From positions 1 to 64,000 of the forward strand of contig NZ_CAXQBR010000079.1 in assembly GCF_964222135.1 (NCBI RefSeq): a DNA stretch of 64,000 nucleotides. Reading direction: 5' to 3'. Shown here one piece after another: positions 25,901-32,822 of the stretch. Numbering within the stretch: the stretch's first letter is position 1; every line of letters starts with the position of its first letter. The notes beneath the pieces were generated by a model, which was given only the letters and a program-made list of their open reading frames with translations, was not told the DNA's origin and made no database searches. The position numbers and the translations under genes were made by a program. The stretch is from Euzebya sp. (GTDB lineage: Bacteria; Actinomycetota; Nitriliruptoria; Euzebyales; Euzebyaceae).

Positions 25901-25966
25901 GGCACCGTCGCCACTCCCCCACCCGAGATCGAACTCGCCTTCCGCGAGCTGATGGCAGGAGCCTGA
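22928..25966 (+). CDS. Multi-pass LysM-BTAD membrane protein
   Basis: About 1012 aa. Two or three N-terminal membrane helices (about 10-135), two LysM-like modules (about 150-210 and 235-305; VKEGDHFWGIAEATL, YPGQELVLP), a Ser/Ala/Glu-rich low-complexity stretch, another helix (about 420-445), and a long cytoplasmic part. It ends in a winged helix plus tetratricopeptide-like BTAD domain (about 765-1000; CEVRLLGAVEVIRDG, VTKERLDDVIWAG). It could sense the wall outside and bind DNA or partners inside. GTG 22928 follows AGAGGAGG at 5 nt; ATG 22940 is an alternative. This architecture recurs in actinobacterial integrative elements; function unproven. Confidence 0.75.
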   Translation: MAARMWKSRAGGAVRLVAAFAVLATPPLLLAGTIGNPLPSWPVDWTRVVEAVQVGLVPPSVWVNVLAGAAWAAWAVLVGMLAIEVVAVARNRPSPTGVPGWIRHLAQALVAAVITLAGPGQHAQALGDRTEAPILVWAAPALHTDGASWLESQPDPRGRIVTVAEGDSWGGFAADVVGDASLGPELRAANLGRQVGYGDTISESTAFVEPGWQLMIPTRLDSSPREDAAVPAEPAGAARDDADLQTWEVKEGDHFWGIAEATLTESWGSVPTATEIAPYWLDLIQSNRDRLRSPGDPDLIYPGQELVLPASPVAAEGESAATGSASSEGDTRDAESQPVAGDEGPAGASATEAGTQGAPSDARSPGPVESADVPSPVAPAHSAQADGWRAAIEGGASPDSQEEAASAEQEDGTRTALGVPTGLAAGVAAASILAAGVIATLRWRRRTLLQQRAPGMRLPTPLPDTDAEIARLDAGAVPEETLDDLASLLASIPLDVHPVLVRITDDGEVTLLFDERGVLPEPPPPWTLADDGSDGPVGWQARMGDRGPERSFGLPLLVTLGRSGTSTVLANIGAMGTLALEGPPSEVCRRLRAMSLDLATSRVSFPVEIAITGDERLASLDRVRLIEDPSGEVEQALAEVGEVFIDDRIPRLLVCHHGTVPPEIPDELVGMVGVVAAGAASVGTWLLELDDEHTGRLRLPDGGTVRLALPDIDPELLDDELARLDEPANLEPAEPPDELARVAADPSSNGQLTHRSAPDTEPAWCEVRLLGAVEVIRDGARVEGLTPGTLEMLVYLATHRQGVTKERLDDVIWAGTAARPGSQRVTSALTKLRKILGDGPDGQPLVPRRSGDEPIVLSQHLGTDLDRAFAHLAVARDLPAELRIQEMTAALEFIRGEPLEGHAYSWATDICQRAIVQLQDAALEVARACREARDLDGAEMAIEQGLKLLDPNGWLYLERAQLARLRGRPEQPPRIFEQYRRKLADDADEIAGTVATPPPEIELAFRELMAGA

Positions 25967-26013
25967 GCCCTACCCCGGCGAACCGCCCAGGGGCGTGAAC
26001 TGCACGCGTTCTC

Positions 26014-26030
26014 GGGCGCGCAACGCGCCC
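26014..26030 (+). terminator. Hairpin after the LysM-BTAD gene
   Basis: GGGCGCG, loop CAA, CGCGCCC: perfect 7-bp stem 48 bp after the stop, followed by TCGCTTATCC rather than a clear T-run. Probable terminator. Confidence 0.5.
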
Positions 26031-26085
26031 TCGCTTATCCCCAGCTGCGCTCGTCGGCGTCACACCTCGACGCCCCGACGCACAA

Positions 26086-26117
26086 CTCCCTGGGCGTCAA
26101 CCCAGTTGACCAGGGAG
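26086..26117 (+). promoter_or_regulatory. Nested inverted repeat overlapping the Shine-Dalgarno of the HTH gene
   Basis: Outer arms CTCCCTGG (26086-26093) and CCAGGGAG (26110-26117) are perfectly complementary; inside is TCAAC-CCA-GTTGA. The right arm contains GGGAG, the ribosome-binding site of the GTG at 26125. As RNA it would hide the ribosome-binding site; as DNA it could be an operator. Confidence 0.5.
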
Positions 26118-26124
26118 GCCGATC

Positions 26125-26412
26125 GTGACAACCAAGTTGACGAAGCAGCGTGTCGGCGAGCGCCGCGACACACTTTGGCAGACCGCTGTTCTGGATGTCC
26201 TCCGCCTCCTCGTCCGCTCCGGCGCGGATCACCTCGACGCCTCGGCCACCTGGTCGGCCGTCGCCGCCGAAGCATCACGTCGAGCCAACGAGCGCGCCGC
26301 CCTCGCCATCGCCGACGGGGACTCGTACGCCGAGGTCGCCCGAGCGCTCGGCATCTCCCGCCAGGCGGCCGCCAAGAGGTATCGGGCGACTCCTCGGCTT
26401 GATGAAACGTAG
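26125..26412 (+). CDS. Small HTH protein
   Basis: 95 aa from GTG. The first half is helical (LWQTAVLDVLRLLVRSGADHLD). The C-terminus has a helix-turn-helix GDSYAEVARALGISRQAAAKRY, like those of small actinobacterial regulators and sigma-factor region 4. Its ribosome-binding site lies within the hairpin at 26086. It overlaps an opposite-strand frame downstream of the integrase; of the two this one has the clearer domain. Confidence 0.7.
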   Translation: MTTKLTKQRVGERRDTLWQTAVLDVLRLLVRSGADHLDASATWSAVAAEASRRANERAALAIADGDSYAEVARALGISRQAAAKRYRATPRLDET

Positions 26413-26624
26413 GGGCCGGTTCCCGGACCCAAGCCAACCTCCGTTGCCCAGCAGGAGGAGGATCGGCCATTCCGCTGCGTCTTTGCGGTTGCCTTGGCCA
26501 GTCCCCTTGCCGCTACGGGTGAGTGACCCTCGACGATCAGGACGCCAGCGGTTTCCTCCACGTAAGCGCGGGGGAGCGTCTCCGGCCCATCGTCCTGGAT
26601 GCGCCACAGGGTGCCGCCCGTCAT
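26229..26624 (-). CDS. Possible protein co-translated with the integrase
   Basis: 131 aa frame whose ATG overlaps the integrase stop (ATGA). The first 57 residues (MTGGTLWRIQDDGPETLPRA, EETAGVLIVEGHSPVAARGL) look protein-like; the rest lies opposite the HTH gene and is probably chance sequence. It may end early by a frame change. No family recognised. Confidence 0.3.
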   Translation of the reverse strand: MTGGTLWRIQDDGPETLPRAYVEETAGVLIVEGHSPVAARGLAKATAKTQRNGRSSSCWATEVGLGPGTGPYVSSSRGVARYLLAAAWREMPSARATSAYESPSAMARAARSLARRDASAATADQVAEASR

Positions 26625-27997
26625 GCGCGGCGCTCTTGCGCGTGGATGATGCTGCCGGCTGCTTGGCGGATCTCGTCGGCGCGCTCGCGGACGAGGTGGG
26701 CGTAGGTGCGCCGTATTTCGGCCTCGGAGTTGCCGAGGTAGTCCGCGGTCTCGGAGAAGCTGGCGCCGGCCGCGATCACGACGGATGCGAAGTAGTGCCG
26801 CAGCTCGTACTGCTGCAGCCCCTCCAAGGGAGTGCCCGCCACCTGCTGCCGCAGCTTCACCTGCGCGTTGTTGTACGACAGCGGCACCGATCCGAACACG
26901 GTGTTGAGCGCCTTCACCGTTCGACGACCTGGGAACAGCCACGGAACCCCGTCCGGCGGGCGGAACTCCTCCAGCGGACCCAGCACGTCGTCCACCAGCT
27001 GCTCGAGCAGCAGGATCCGCCGCTCCGGCGACAACATCGTCTTGCCGGTGCGCTGTCCTGCCGCGATCCGCTGGTCGAGCTTGCGCTCCCACTCGGGGTC
27101 CATCACGCTGATGCCGCCGCATGCCCAGTAGCCGACGTTCTGCTCGACCATCGAAAGCGCTGGCGTGTAGATCCAGCCGTTGGCCGTGTCGATCAGGCCT
27201 TGGTCCCAGCGCATGCCGGCCGCCTCGGACGGACGCATCCCGGTGAGCGCGAGGAACAGGAACCACAACCGGTACAGCTCCCCCACTCCGTCGACGAGCG
27301 CCAGCACTTCGCCGAACGTCGGGATCCAGAGCCGCTCGCCCGTGGCCGTCCTCCGCCGGCTGCGGCTGCGGATCGTCTTCGCCGACCGGACGTGGTGGCG
27401 TGGCTGCAGCCCCGCGGCCGGGTTGTCTGCCCGCATCCTGGTGGCGACGAGCGTGCGACCCAGCACCAGTGCGAGCTTGACGCGGTTGGTGTAGGCAGCC
27501 GGGTCGGCCTCAGTGCGGTGCGAGCACCACTCCTCCAGCTGCCTGGCCGTCAACGTCCTGGTCGTCCAGCGGTGCGGGTGCAGTCCGGTGCCGCGGTCCG
27601 GGTCGATCCACGGGTACAACGAGTAGCGCGCGGTCTTGCGGTACCCGTTGATCGTCGCCGCAGCCAGCTGGTCGTGGCGTTCCAGGTACAGCAGGACCCC
27701 CTGCACGAGCTCGCGATCGATCACCGTGTCCGGCTTCAAGCTCTCCTGTTCCTCGCGCGTCAGATCCGACTCGCGGTCGCGGAACTCCCGAGCGTCCTCC
27801 ACGGTGTCGAACGTGCGGCGGACACCTCCGCCACCGATCGCGCGAAATCGTCCCAGCGTCCCGTCGCGCTTCACCCGCTGGTAGATGTTGCGCTCGACCC
27901 GCACATCACTGGTCGGCCGGGGCGACCGGCGCGACTTCGATCGCGCCTTCGAAGGCGACCCCCTAGGCTGGGATCGTCCGCTACCCCGAGTCGTCAT
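26621..27997 (-). CDS. int: Tyrosine recombinase (phage/ICE-type integrase)
   Basis: 458 aa. N-terminal arm-binding region, SAM-like core-binding domain (about 90-200), catalytic domain (about 225-440). Active-site residues: Arg255 in ALTGMRPSEAAG, Arg400 in YELRHYFAS, Tyr432 in RRTYAHLV. The box II His (HxxR) is Tyr397 here, and the late His/Trp is Asn (LGNSEAEI), both departures from consensus. The start lies 147 bp from the DUF255 gene, with GGAGGT-C-ACCTCC (28000-28012) covering its ribosome-binding region. Position next to a hybrid gene end indicates it integrated the 18.6-28.3 kb (or larger) element there. Confidence 0.9.
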   Translation of the reverse strand: MTTRGSGRSQPRGSPSKARSKSRRSPRPTSDVRVERNIYQRVKRDGTLGRFRAIGGGGVRRTFDTVEDAREFRDRESDLTREEQESLKPDTVIDRELVQGVLLYLERHDQLAAATINGYRKTARYSLYPWIDPDRGTGLHPHRWTTRTLTARQLEEWCSHRTEADPAAYTNRVKLALVLGRTLVATRMRADNPAAGLQPRHHVRSAKTIRSRSRRRTATGERLWIPTFGEVLALVDGVGELYRLWFLFLALTGMRPSEAAGMRWDQGLIDTANGWIYTPALSMVEQNVGYWACGGISVMDPEWERKLDQRIAAGQRTGKTMLSPERRILLLEQLVDDVLGPLEEFRPPDGVPWLFPGRRTVKALNTVFGSVPLSYNNAQVKLRQQVAGTPLEGLQQYELRHYFASVVIAAGASFSETADYLGNSEAEIRRTYAHLVRERADEIRQAAGSIIHAQERRA

Positions 27998-28088
27998 GAG
28001 GAGGTCACCTCCGATCGCGAACCAGGTCCCTGACGCACTCGTGCGGTGTGCTGACTGCCTCCGCGAGCGTATCCGAACGGGCTGATTC

Positions 28089-28108
28089 TTCCCACAACGT
28101 TTCCCACA
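28089..28108. repeat. Direct repeats TTCCCACA near the integrase
   Basis: Two copies (28089-28096 and 28101-28108) 12 bp apart between the integrase and the DUF255 junction. Their position suits arm-type integrase binding sites. Confidence 0.35.
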
Positions 28109-28143
28109 GCCCCACCAGGGCCTGACGCTCGAAGGAGGTGATG

Positions 28144-30221
28144 ATGGTCAACAAGCTGGCAGCCGAGTCTTCGCCGTATCTGCGGCAACACGCTGAAAAC
28201 CCTGTGGATTGGTACCCCTGGGGCGATGAAGCGTTCGAGGAGGCGCGTCGTAGAGACGTGCCGATCTTCCTCTCCATTGGGTACTCGAGCTGCCACTGGA
28301 GACCGAGCACTGGTGCCACGTGATGGCCCACGAGTCCTTCGAGGACGAGGCCACCGCGGCGTACATGAACGCCAACTTCGTCAACGTCAAGGTCGACCGG
28401 GAGCAGCGCCCCGACGTCGACAGCGTCTACATGACCGCCGTCCAGGCGCTGACCGGGCAGGGCGGCTGGCCGATGAGCGTGTTCCTGACCCCGGACGGCA
28501 CGCCGTTCTACGGCGGCACGTACTGGCCGTCCACGCCGCGCGGGCAGATGCCGGCGTTCACCCAGGTGCTGCAGGCGGTCGCCGGGTCGTGGGCCTCGGA
28601 GCGCGACAAGGTGCTCGAGGGCGGCGAGCGGATCACCGCCCACCTCCGCCACACCCAGGACCTGGGGGAGGGACGGGCCGTCGACGCGGGTCTGCTGGAC
28701 ACCGTCGCCGAGCGGGTCGTCTCGACCTGGGACCGCACCCTCGGCGGGTTCGGGCAGGCGCCGAAGTTCCCCCAGGCGATGGTGATCGACTTCCTCCTGG
28801 CCCACCACCAGCGCACCGGCGACCCCGACTCGCTCGCGGCCGCGGTGCACAGCCTCGAGAAGATGTCCCGCGGGGGCATCTACGACCACGTGGGCGGCGG
28901 GTTCGCCCGGTACTCCACCGATGCGCGCTGGCTGGTCCCGCACTTCGAGAAGATGCTGTACGACAACGCCCTGCTGCTGCGCGCCTACACCCACGCCTGG
29001 CAGATCACCGGGCAGCCGCGGTTCCGGCGGGTCGCCCTGGACGTCGCCGAGTACATGGTCGACGAGACCCAGCAGCCCGACGGCGGGTTCTCCTCGGCGA
29101 CCGACGCCGATTCGGAGGGTGTGGAGGGCAAGTTCTTCGTGTGGACCGCGGAGGAGTTCGACACCGCCGTCGCCGCGGTCGGCGAGGACCCGGCGCGGTG
29201 GCGCGAGCGGCTAGGCGTCGTCGAGGAGGGCAACTGGCGGGACCCGCACGGCCACGCGCCGCCGCGGGCGAACGTGCTGCACGAGGTCGTCGCGTTCGAG
29301 GAGGACGATCCGGGCTTCGCGCGGCGCTGGGCGGCGGTCCGCCAGTCGCTGCGGGAGCGCCGCGACCTGCGCGTCGCCCCGGGGGTGGACGACAAGGTGC
29401 TGGTGAGCTGGAACGCGCTCGCGATCGCGGCGCTCGCCGAGGCGGGGGCGGTGTTCGACCGCGCTGACCTGGTCGAGGCGGCCCAGCGAGCCGTGGTGTT
29501 CGTCCGCGACGAGATGGTCGTCTCCGGGGTGCTGCACCACACGTGGTCGCCGGGGCATGCCGCGTCGGTGCCGGCGCTGCTCGAGGACCTCGCGCTGCTG
29601 GCCCGCGCCCTGCTGGTGCTGTACGAGGCCGACGGCGACGCCGGCTGGGTGGCGTGGGCCACCGCGCTGGCCGGCGAGGTGGAGGCGCGCTTCGCCGACG
29701 GCGAGGGGGCGTACTACGCCACGCCGGCCGGGTCCGCCGAGGGCCCCCACCTGATCCTCCGCCCCCTCGACCTGTGGGACAACGCCCAGCCGGCGGGCTC
29801 CAGCGTGATGGTCGAGGTCGGCGCCCGCCTGGCGGCGCTGACCGGCGACCTCGCCCACCGCGACCGCGCGGTGGCGACCGTCACCCGCTTCGGCGACCGG
29901 CTGGCCAGGGCGCCGCTGGGGTACGGCGAGCTGGCGCTCGGCGCGGAGCGCTTGCTGGCGGGTCCGGTCGAGGTGGCGATCGTCGGTGACGATCCCGCCG
30001 ACCTGGTCGGGGTGGTGCGCGACACCTGGCGACCGGGCGTGGTGCTCGCGGTGGGCTCGGGCGAGGACGGCGGGACGGTGCCCCTGCTCGCCGACCGGCC
30101 GGTCCGCGACGGCCGGCCGACCGCCTACGTGTGCCGCGGGTTCACCTGCGACGCCCCGACGACCGACCCCGGCGACCTGGCGCTCCAGCTCGCCAGCGCG
30201 GTGGGGGTCGACGGCGGCTGA
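28144..30221 (+). pseudogene. DUF255 thioredoxin-like protein (YyaL/SPATA20 family), frame-shifted
   Basis: The N-terminus [20 protein letters not shown] and SIGYSSCHW is followed, after a 14-bp insertion, by [15 protein letters not shown] in another frame, and then the whole family sequence to GVDGG (about 680 aa in total). DUF255 proteins have an N-terminal thioredoxin fold with a CHWCHVM active motif and a glycoside-hydrolase-like (alpha/alpha) barrel. The insertion splits that motif. A strong AAGGAGG precedes ATG 28144, and a shorter product could start at an ATG or GTG near 28320. Codons before 28300 are far less GC-biased than those after. Confidence 0.8.
28291..28315. other. Probable attachment-site junction of the integrative element
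   Basis: CACTGG occurs at 28294-28299 and 28308-28313; removing one 14-bp unit restores CHWCHVM in frame. It is where foreign-like codon usage changes to host-like usage and it faces the integrase gene. Core sequence and exact crossover point are inferred. Confidence 0.5.
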
Positions 30222-30952
30222 TGGCCGTGGAGGGGGTCGGCCGTCCGGTCGTCCGCGCGGTCGTGGAGGATCCCGGTCGCCTCGATCCCCGGGCGTGGCC
30301 GCTGACGGTCCCCGCGGTCGCCCAGCTGGTCGCCGAGGGGATGGAGCTGGCGCCCGGCGTCACGTTCCTCGTCGGCGAGAACGGGTCGGGCAAGTCGACG
30401 ATCGTCGAGGCGCTGGCCGTCGCGTTCGGGCTCAGCCCCGAGGGCGGCACCCCGTTCGGGCAGCACTCCACGCGGCCGAGCGAGTCGCCCCTGGGCTCGG
30501 CGCTCCGCCTGCAGCGGGGTGTGGCGGCGTCGCGCTACGGCTTCTTCCTGCGCGCCGAGACCATGCACGGCTGGTTCACCTTCCTCGAGCAGAACCCCGG
30601 ACCGCGCAGCGACCCCCGGTTCCACGAGATGAGCCACGGCGAGTCGTTCATCGCCCTGCTGCGCAGCCGCTTCGAGGGCGGCGGGTTCTACTGCCTGGAC
30701 GAGCCGGAGGCGGCGCTGTCGTTCTCGAGCACCCTCGCGCTGATCGCCGTGCTGTCCGACCTCGTCGCCGATGGCGGCCAGGTCGTCTGCGCCACGCACT
30801 CCCCCGTCCTGGCGGCCATGCCGGGCGCGGCGATCCTGGAGGTCGGCAGCTGGGGGTTGCGACCGGCCCGGTGGGACGACCTCGAGCTCGTCGCGCACTG
30901 GCGGGGCTACCTGGAGGCGCCGGAGCGGTACCTCCGGCACCTGCTTGGCTGA
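30221..30952 (+). CDS. AAA/ABC-type ATPase
   Basis: 243 aa. Walker A VGENGSGKSTIVEAL (about 46-60), signature-like MSHGESF, Walker B FYCLDEPEAALS, and H-loop CATHSPVL. It is a compact AAA_15/SMC-like ATPase without coiled coil, of the kind annotated as predicted ATPase in many bacteria; role unknown. The ATG shares a base with the stop of the DUF255 gene (TGATG), so both would be co-translated. Confidence 0.8.
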   Translation: MAVEGVGRPVVRAVVEDPGRLDPRAWPLTVPAVAQLVAEGMELAPGVTFLVGENGSGKSTIVEALAVAFGLSPEGGTPFGQHSTRPSESPLGSALRLQRGVAASRYGFFLRAETMHGWFTFLEQNPGPRSDPRFHEMSHGESFIALLRSRFEGGGFYCLDEPEAALSFSSTLALIAVLSDLVADGGQVVCATHSPVLAAMPGAAILEVGSWGLRPARWDDLELVAHWRGYLEAPERYLRHLLG

Positions 30953-30959
30953 CGCTGCG

Positions 30960-30998
30960 TGGGTTCAGCTGCGGGGTTCAGCGACGGGGTTCAGCGAC
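30960..30998. repeat. Three tandem 13-bp repeats at the 3' end of the DUF5655 gene
   Basis: Units 30960-30972, 30973-30985 and 30986-30998 follow GGGGTTCAGCGAC (first unit diverged). Each carries a minus-strand TGA, the last being the stop of the gene at 30991. Confidence 0.6.
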
Positions 30999-31413
30999 GG
31001 GGCGCGTCGAAGTCGTAGGACTCGCCGAGCAGCCCGATCAGCTCGTCGGTCAGGTCCTCGGGACGGCGGAGGTTCCAGGTGTGGTGGTGCACGATCCCCT
31101 GGGACTGGACCTTCCGGTCGGGCTCGGGCGCGGTGACGACCCGCGGCAGCTTGAGCGACAGCGCCGTCCAGCGGGTCATGGTCCGCAGCGCGCAGAACGT
31201 CGACGACCGCTTCACGAACAGGCCGACCTGCACGGGCTCGACCCAGGCGTCGGGCAGCTCGGCCACGGCCTCGATCAACCGCTCGGCCACGGGGCGCTCG
31301 TGGGGCGGGGACGTCGCCAGCCACTCCTCGAGGGTCATGGCCGGCGCGCAGACGTGCCCGGCGTTGCGCCGTCCGAACCGGCGGCCGCAGTCGGGGCAGG
31401 TCCAGGTCGCCAC
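30991..31413 (-). CDS. DUF5655-like protein with N-terminal zinc ribbon
   Basis: 140 aa from GTG. Begins TWTCPDCGRRFGRRNAGHVC, a C2-HC zinc-finger-like motif, then a DUF5655-type domain (EPVQVGLFVKRSSTFCALR, HHHTWNLRRPEDLTDELIG). This domain is widespread and uncharacterised, sometimes joined to DUF4287. It lies 2 nt after the stop of the membrane protein gene upstream on the same strand. Confidence 0.65.
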   Translation of the reverse strand: MATWTCPDCGRRFGRRNAGHVCAPAMTLEEWLATSPPHERPVAERLIEAVAELPDAWVEPVQVGLFVKRSSTFCALRTMTRWTALSLKLPRVVTAPEPDRKVQSQGIVHHHTWNLRRPEDLTDELIGLLGESYDFDAPRR

Positions 31414-31415
31414 GG

Positions 31416-31868
31416 CTAGAGGGTGCCCTGCACGTAGGCCCGGCCGATCAGGAACGCCATCGCGGCGCTGAGGGTGCCGAGGAGGCTGAGGACCGCGATC
31501 ACGCGGCTGCGGGTCTCGGGCGACCGCCAGGAGAACCAGCCGGCGATGATGTACAGCCCGAGGGGGATCAGCCCGCCGACGTAGTGGATGTAGAGCTGGG
31601 CCACGCCGAGGCCCTGGTCGAGCAGCTTGATCCCGATCAGCGCCTGGGCCATCAGCGCGACCTGGGTGACGACCAGGCTGATCCGCACCCCGCCGTCGAG
31701 CGGCGTGCCGCCGAGCGCCCGCTTCGCCGTCCAGACCGTGGTGACCAGCAGGGAGAGCACGACGATCCCGCCGACCGCCTCGTGGACGGCGGGGGAGACG
31801 AAGATGTTGTCGATGGTCCCGTCCTGGGGGGTGACGGTGGCCAGGGCAGCGGTGAGGGGGGCGGTCAT
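31416..31868 (-). CDS. Four-helix membrane protein
   Basis: 150 aa, hydrophobic segments at about 33-50, 65-85, 90-110 and 122-142. The polar N-terminus (TPQDGTIDNIFVSP) is short. No cysteine or charged motif gives a function; family not recognised. Its upstream region is the tandem-repeat block at 31894. Confidence 0.7.
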   Translation of the reverse strand: MTAPLTAALATVTPQDGTIDNIFVSPAVHEAVGGIVVLSLLVTTVWTAKRALGGTPLDGGVRISLVVTQVALMAQALIGIKLLDQGLGVAQLYIHYVGGLIPLGLYIIAGWFSWRSPETRSRVIAVLSLLGTLSAAMAFLIGRAYVQGTL

Positions 31869-31893
31869 GGGCCCCGAGTCTGCCCCGGTCGTG

Positions 31894-32128
31894 CCAGCTG
31901 CACGTCGTCGGGTGCTCAGCACGGCCCAGCTGCACGCCGTCTGGTGCTCATCACGGCCCGTCTGCACGTCGTCGGGTGCCCGACGCGGCCCACCTGCACA
32001 TCGTCGGGGACCCTCCGGGACGACGTGCAGTCGCGCTCCTCCCCGCACCCGGCAGCGTGCAGATGCACGGGCCGGCTAGCCGGACGACGTGCAGTCGCGC
32101 CCCTCCCGGCACCCGGCAGCGTGCAGAT
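31894..32128. repeat. Tandem 32-bp repeats followed by two inverted-sense 47-bp copies
   Basis: Four 32-bp units begin at 31894, 31926, 31958 and 31990 around CTGCACGTCGTCGGG, decreasing in identity. Then two near-identical 47-bp copies (32018 and 32082, period 64) start with GGACGACGTGCAG, the reverse complement of the core TGCACGTCGTC. The block fills the space between the membrane protein gene and the MBL gene. Confidence 0.7.
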
Positions 32129-32131
32129 CGC

Positions 32132-32710
32132 CTACCGCGGGGTGGCGTCCGTCACGTCGAAGGCGTGGCCGTGGCCCGGGACGATGCGGTCCGCGCGCTC
32201 GAGGACGCGGGCGCGGTGGGTGTGGAGCAGGTCGAGGTCGACGGCGCGCGGGTCGGACTCCGACCGCTCGTCCCACCACAGGTGGGTCAGCGCGACGACG
32301 CCGTCGGGCGTCGTGACCAGCGTGGTGATGTCCTCGTGGGTGTGCCCCGGCGTGTGCATGAGCGTGACGCCCTCGACGACCTCGACGCCCTCGGCCTCGC
32401 GGGACGTCCACAGGTCGCCGTCGTAGACCGCCCAGTGGTCGTGGACCCGCGCGAGGGCGAACAGGCCCATCCAGCGGGTGTGGTCGGGGTGGTGGTGGCT
32501 GACGATGACGTCGGTCACCTGCCCCGAGTGGAACCCGGCGACCTCGAGGGGTCCGAGGAGCGCCTCGGGGCCGGGGCACATCCCCGGGTCGTGGACGATC
32601 ACCCGGTCGCCCGCGGTGATGAGGGACGCGGTGGCGCCGACGTGGTTCGCGCCGTCCACCTCGCCGCCCCTGACGTAGCCCTCGAACAGCACCTTCAGCT
32701 CAGCGGTCAT
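32132..32710 (-). CDS. MBL-fold metallohydrolase
   Basis: 192 aa. The zinc motif HHHPDH (HxHxDH) lies near residue 75; further ligands are His in LMHTPGHTHED, Asp/His in VALTHLWWDE, and the late His in IVPGHGHAF. It is a beta-lactamase-fold hydrolase of the short, stand-alone type; substrate unknown. The next gene diverges at 32823. Confidence 0.85.
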   Translation of the reverse strand: MTAELKVLFEGYVRGGEVDGANHVGATASLITAGDRVIVHDPGMCPGPEALLGPLEVAGFHSGQVTDVIVSHHHPDHTRWMGLFALARVHDHWAVYDGDLWTSREAEGVEVVEGVTLMHTPGHTHEDITTLVTTPDGVVALTHLWWDERSESDPRAVDLDLLHTHRARVLERADRIVPGHGHAFDVTDATPR

Positions 32711-32822
32711 GTGCGGATCCTGCCCCGTGGACGGCGTCGGGCACCACCTGCCTGCCCGGCGCGGCGGATCCGCTGTGGACGCGGCGGTGCGATGTGCCAC
32801 CGCCTGGTTAGGCTGCCTCCCC

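Noticed and set aside
31894-32021. Regular 32-bp repeats resembling a CRISPR array
   Set aside because: Units abut without unique spacers, diverge progressively, and no cas genes are nearby; the PD-(D/E)XK nuclease at 39670 is a repair-type protein.
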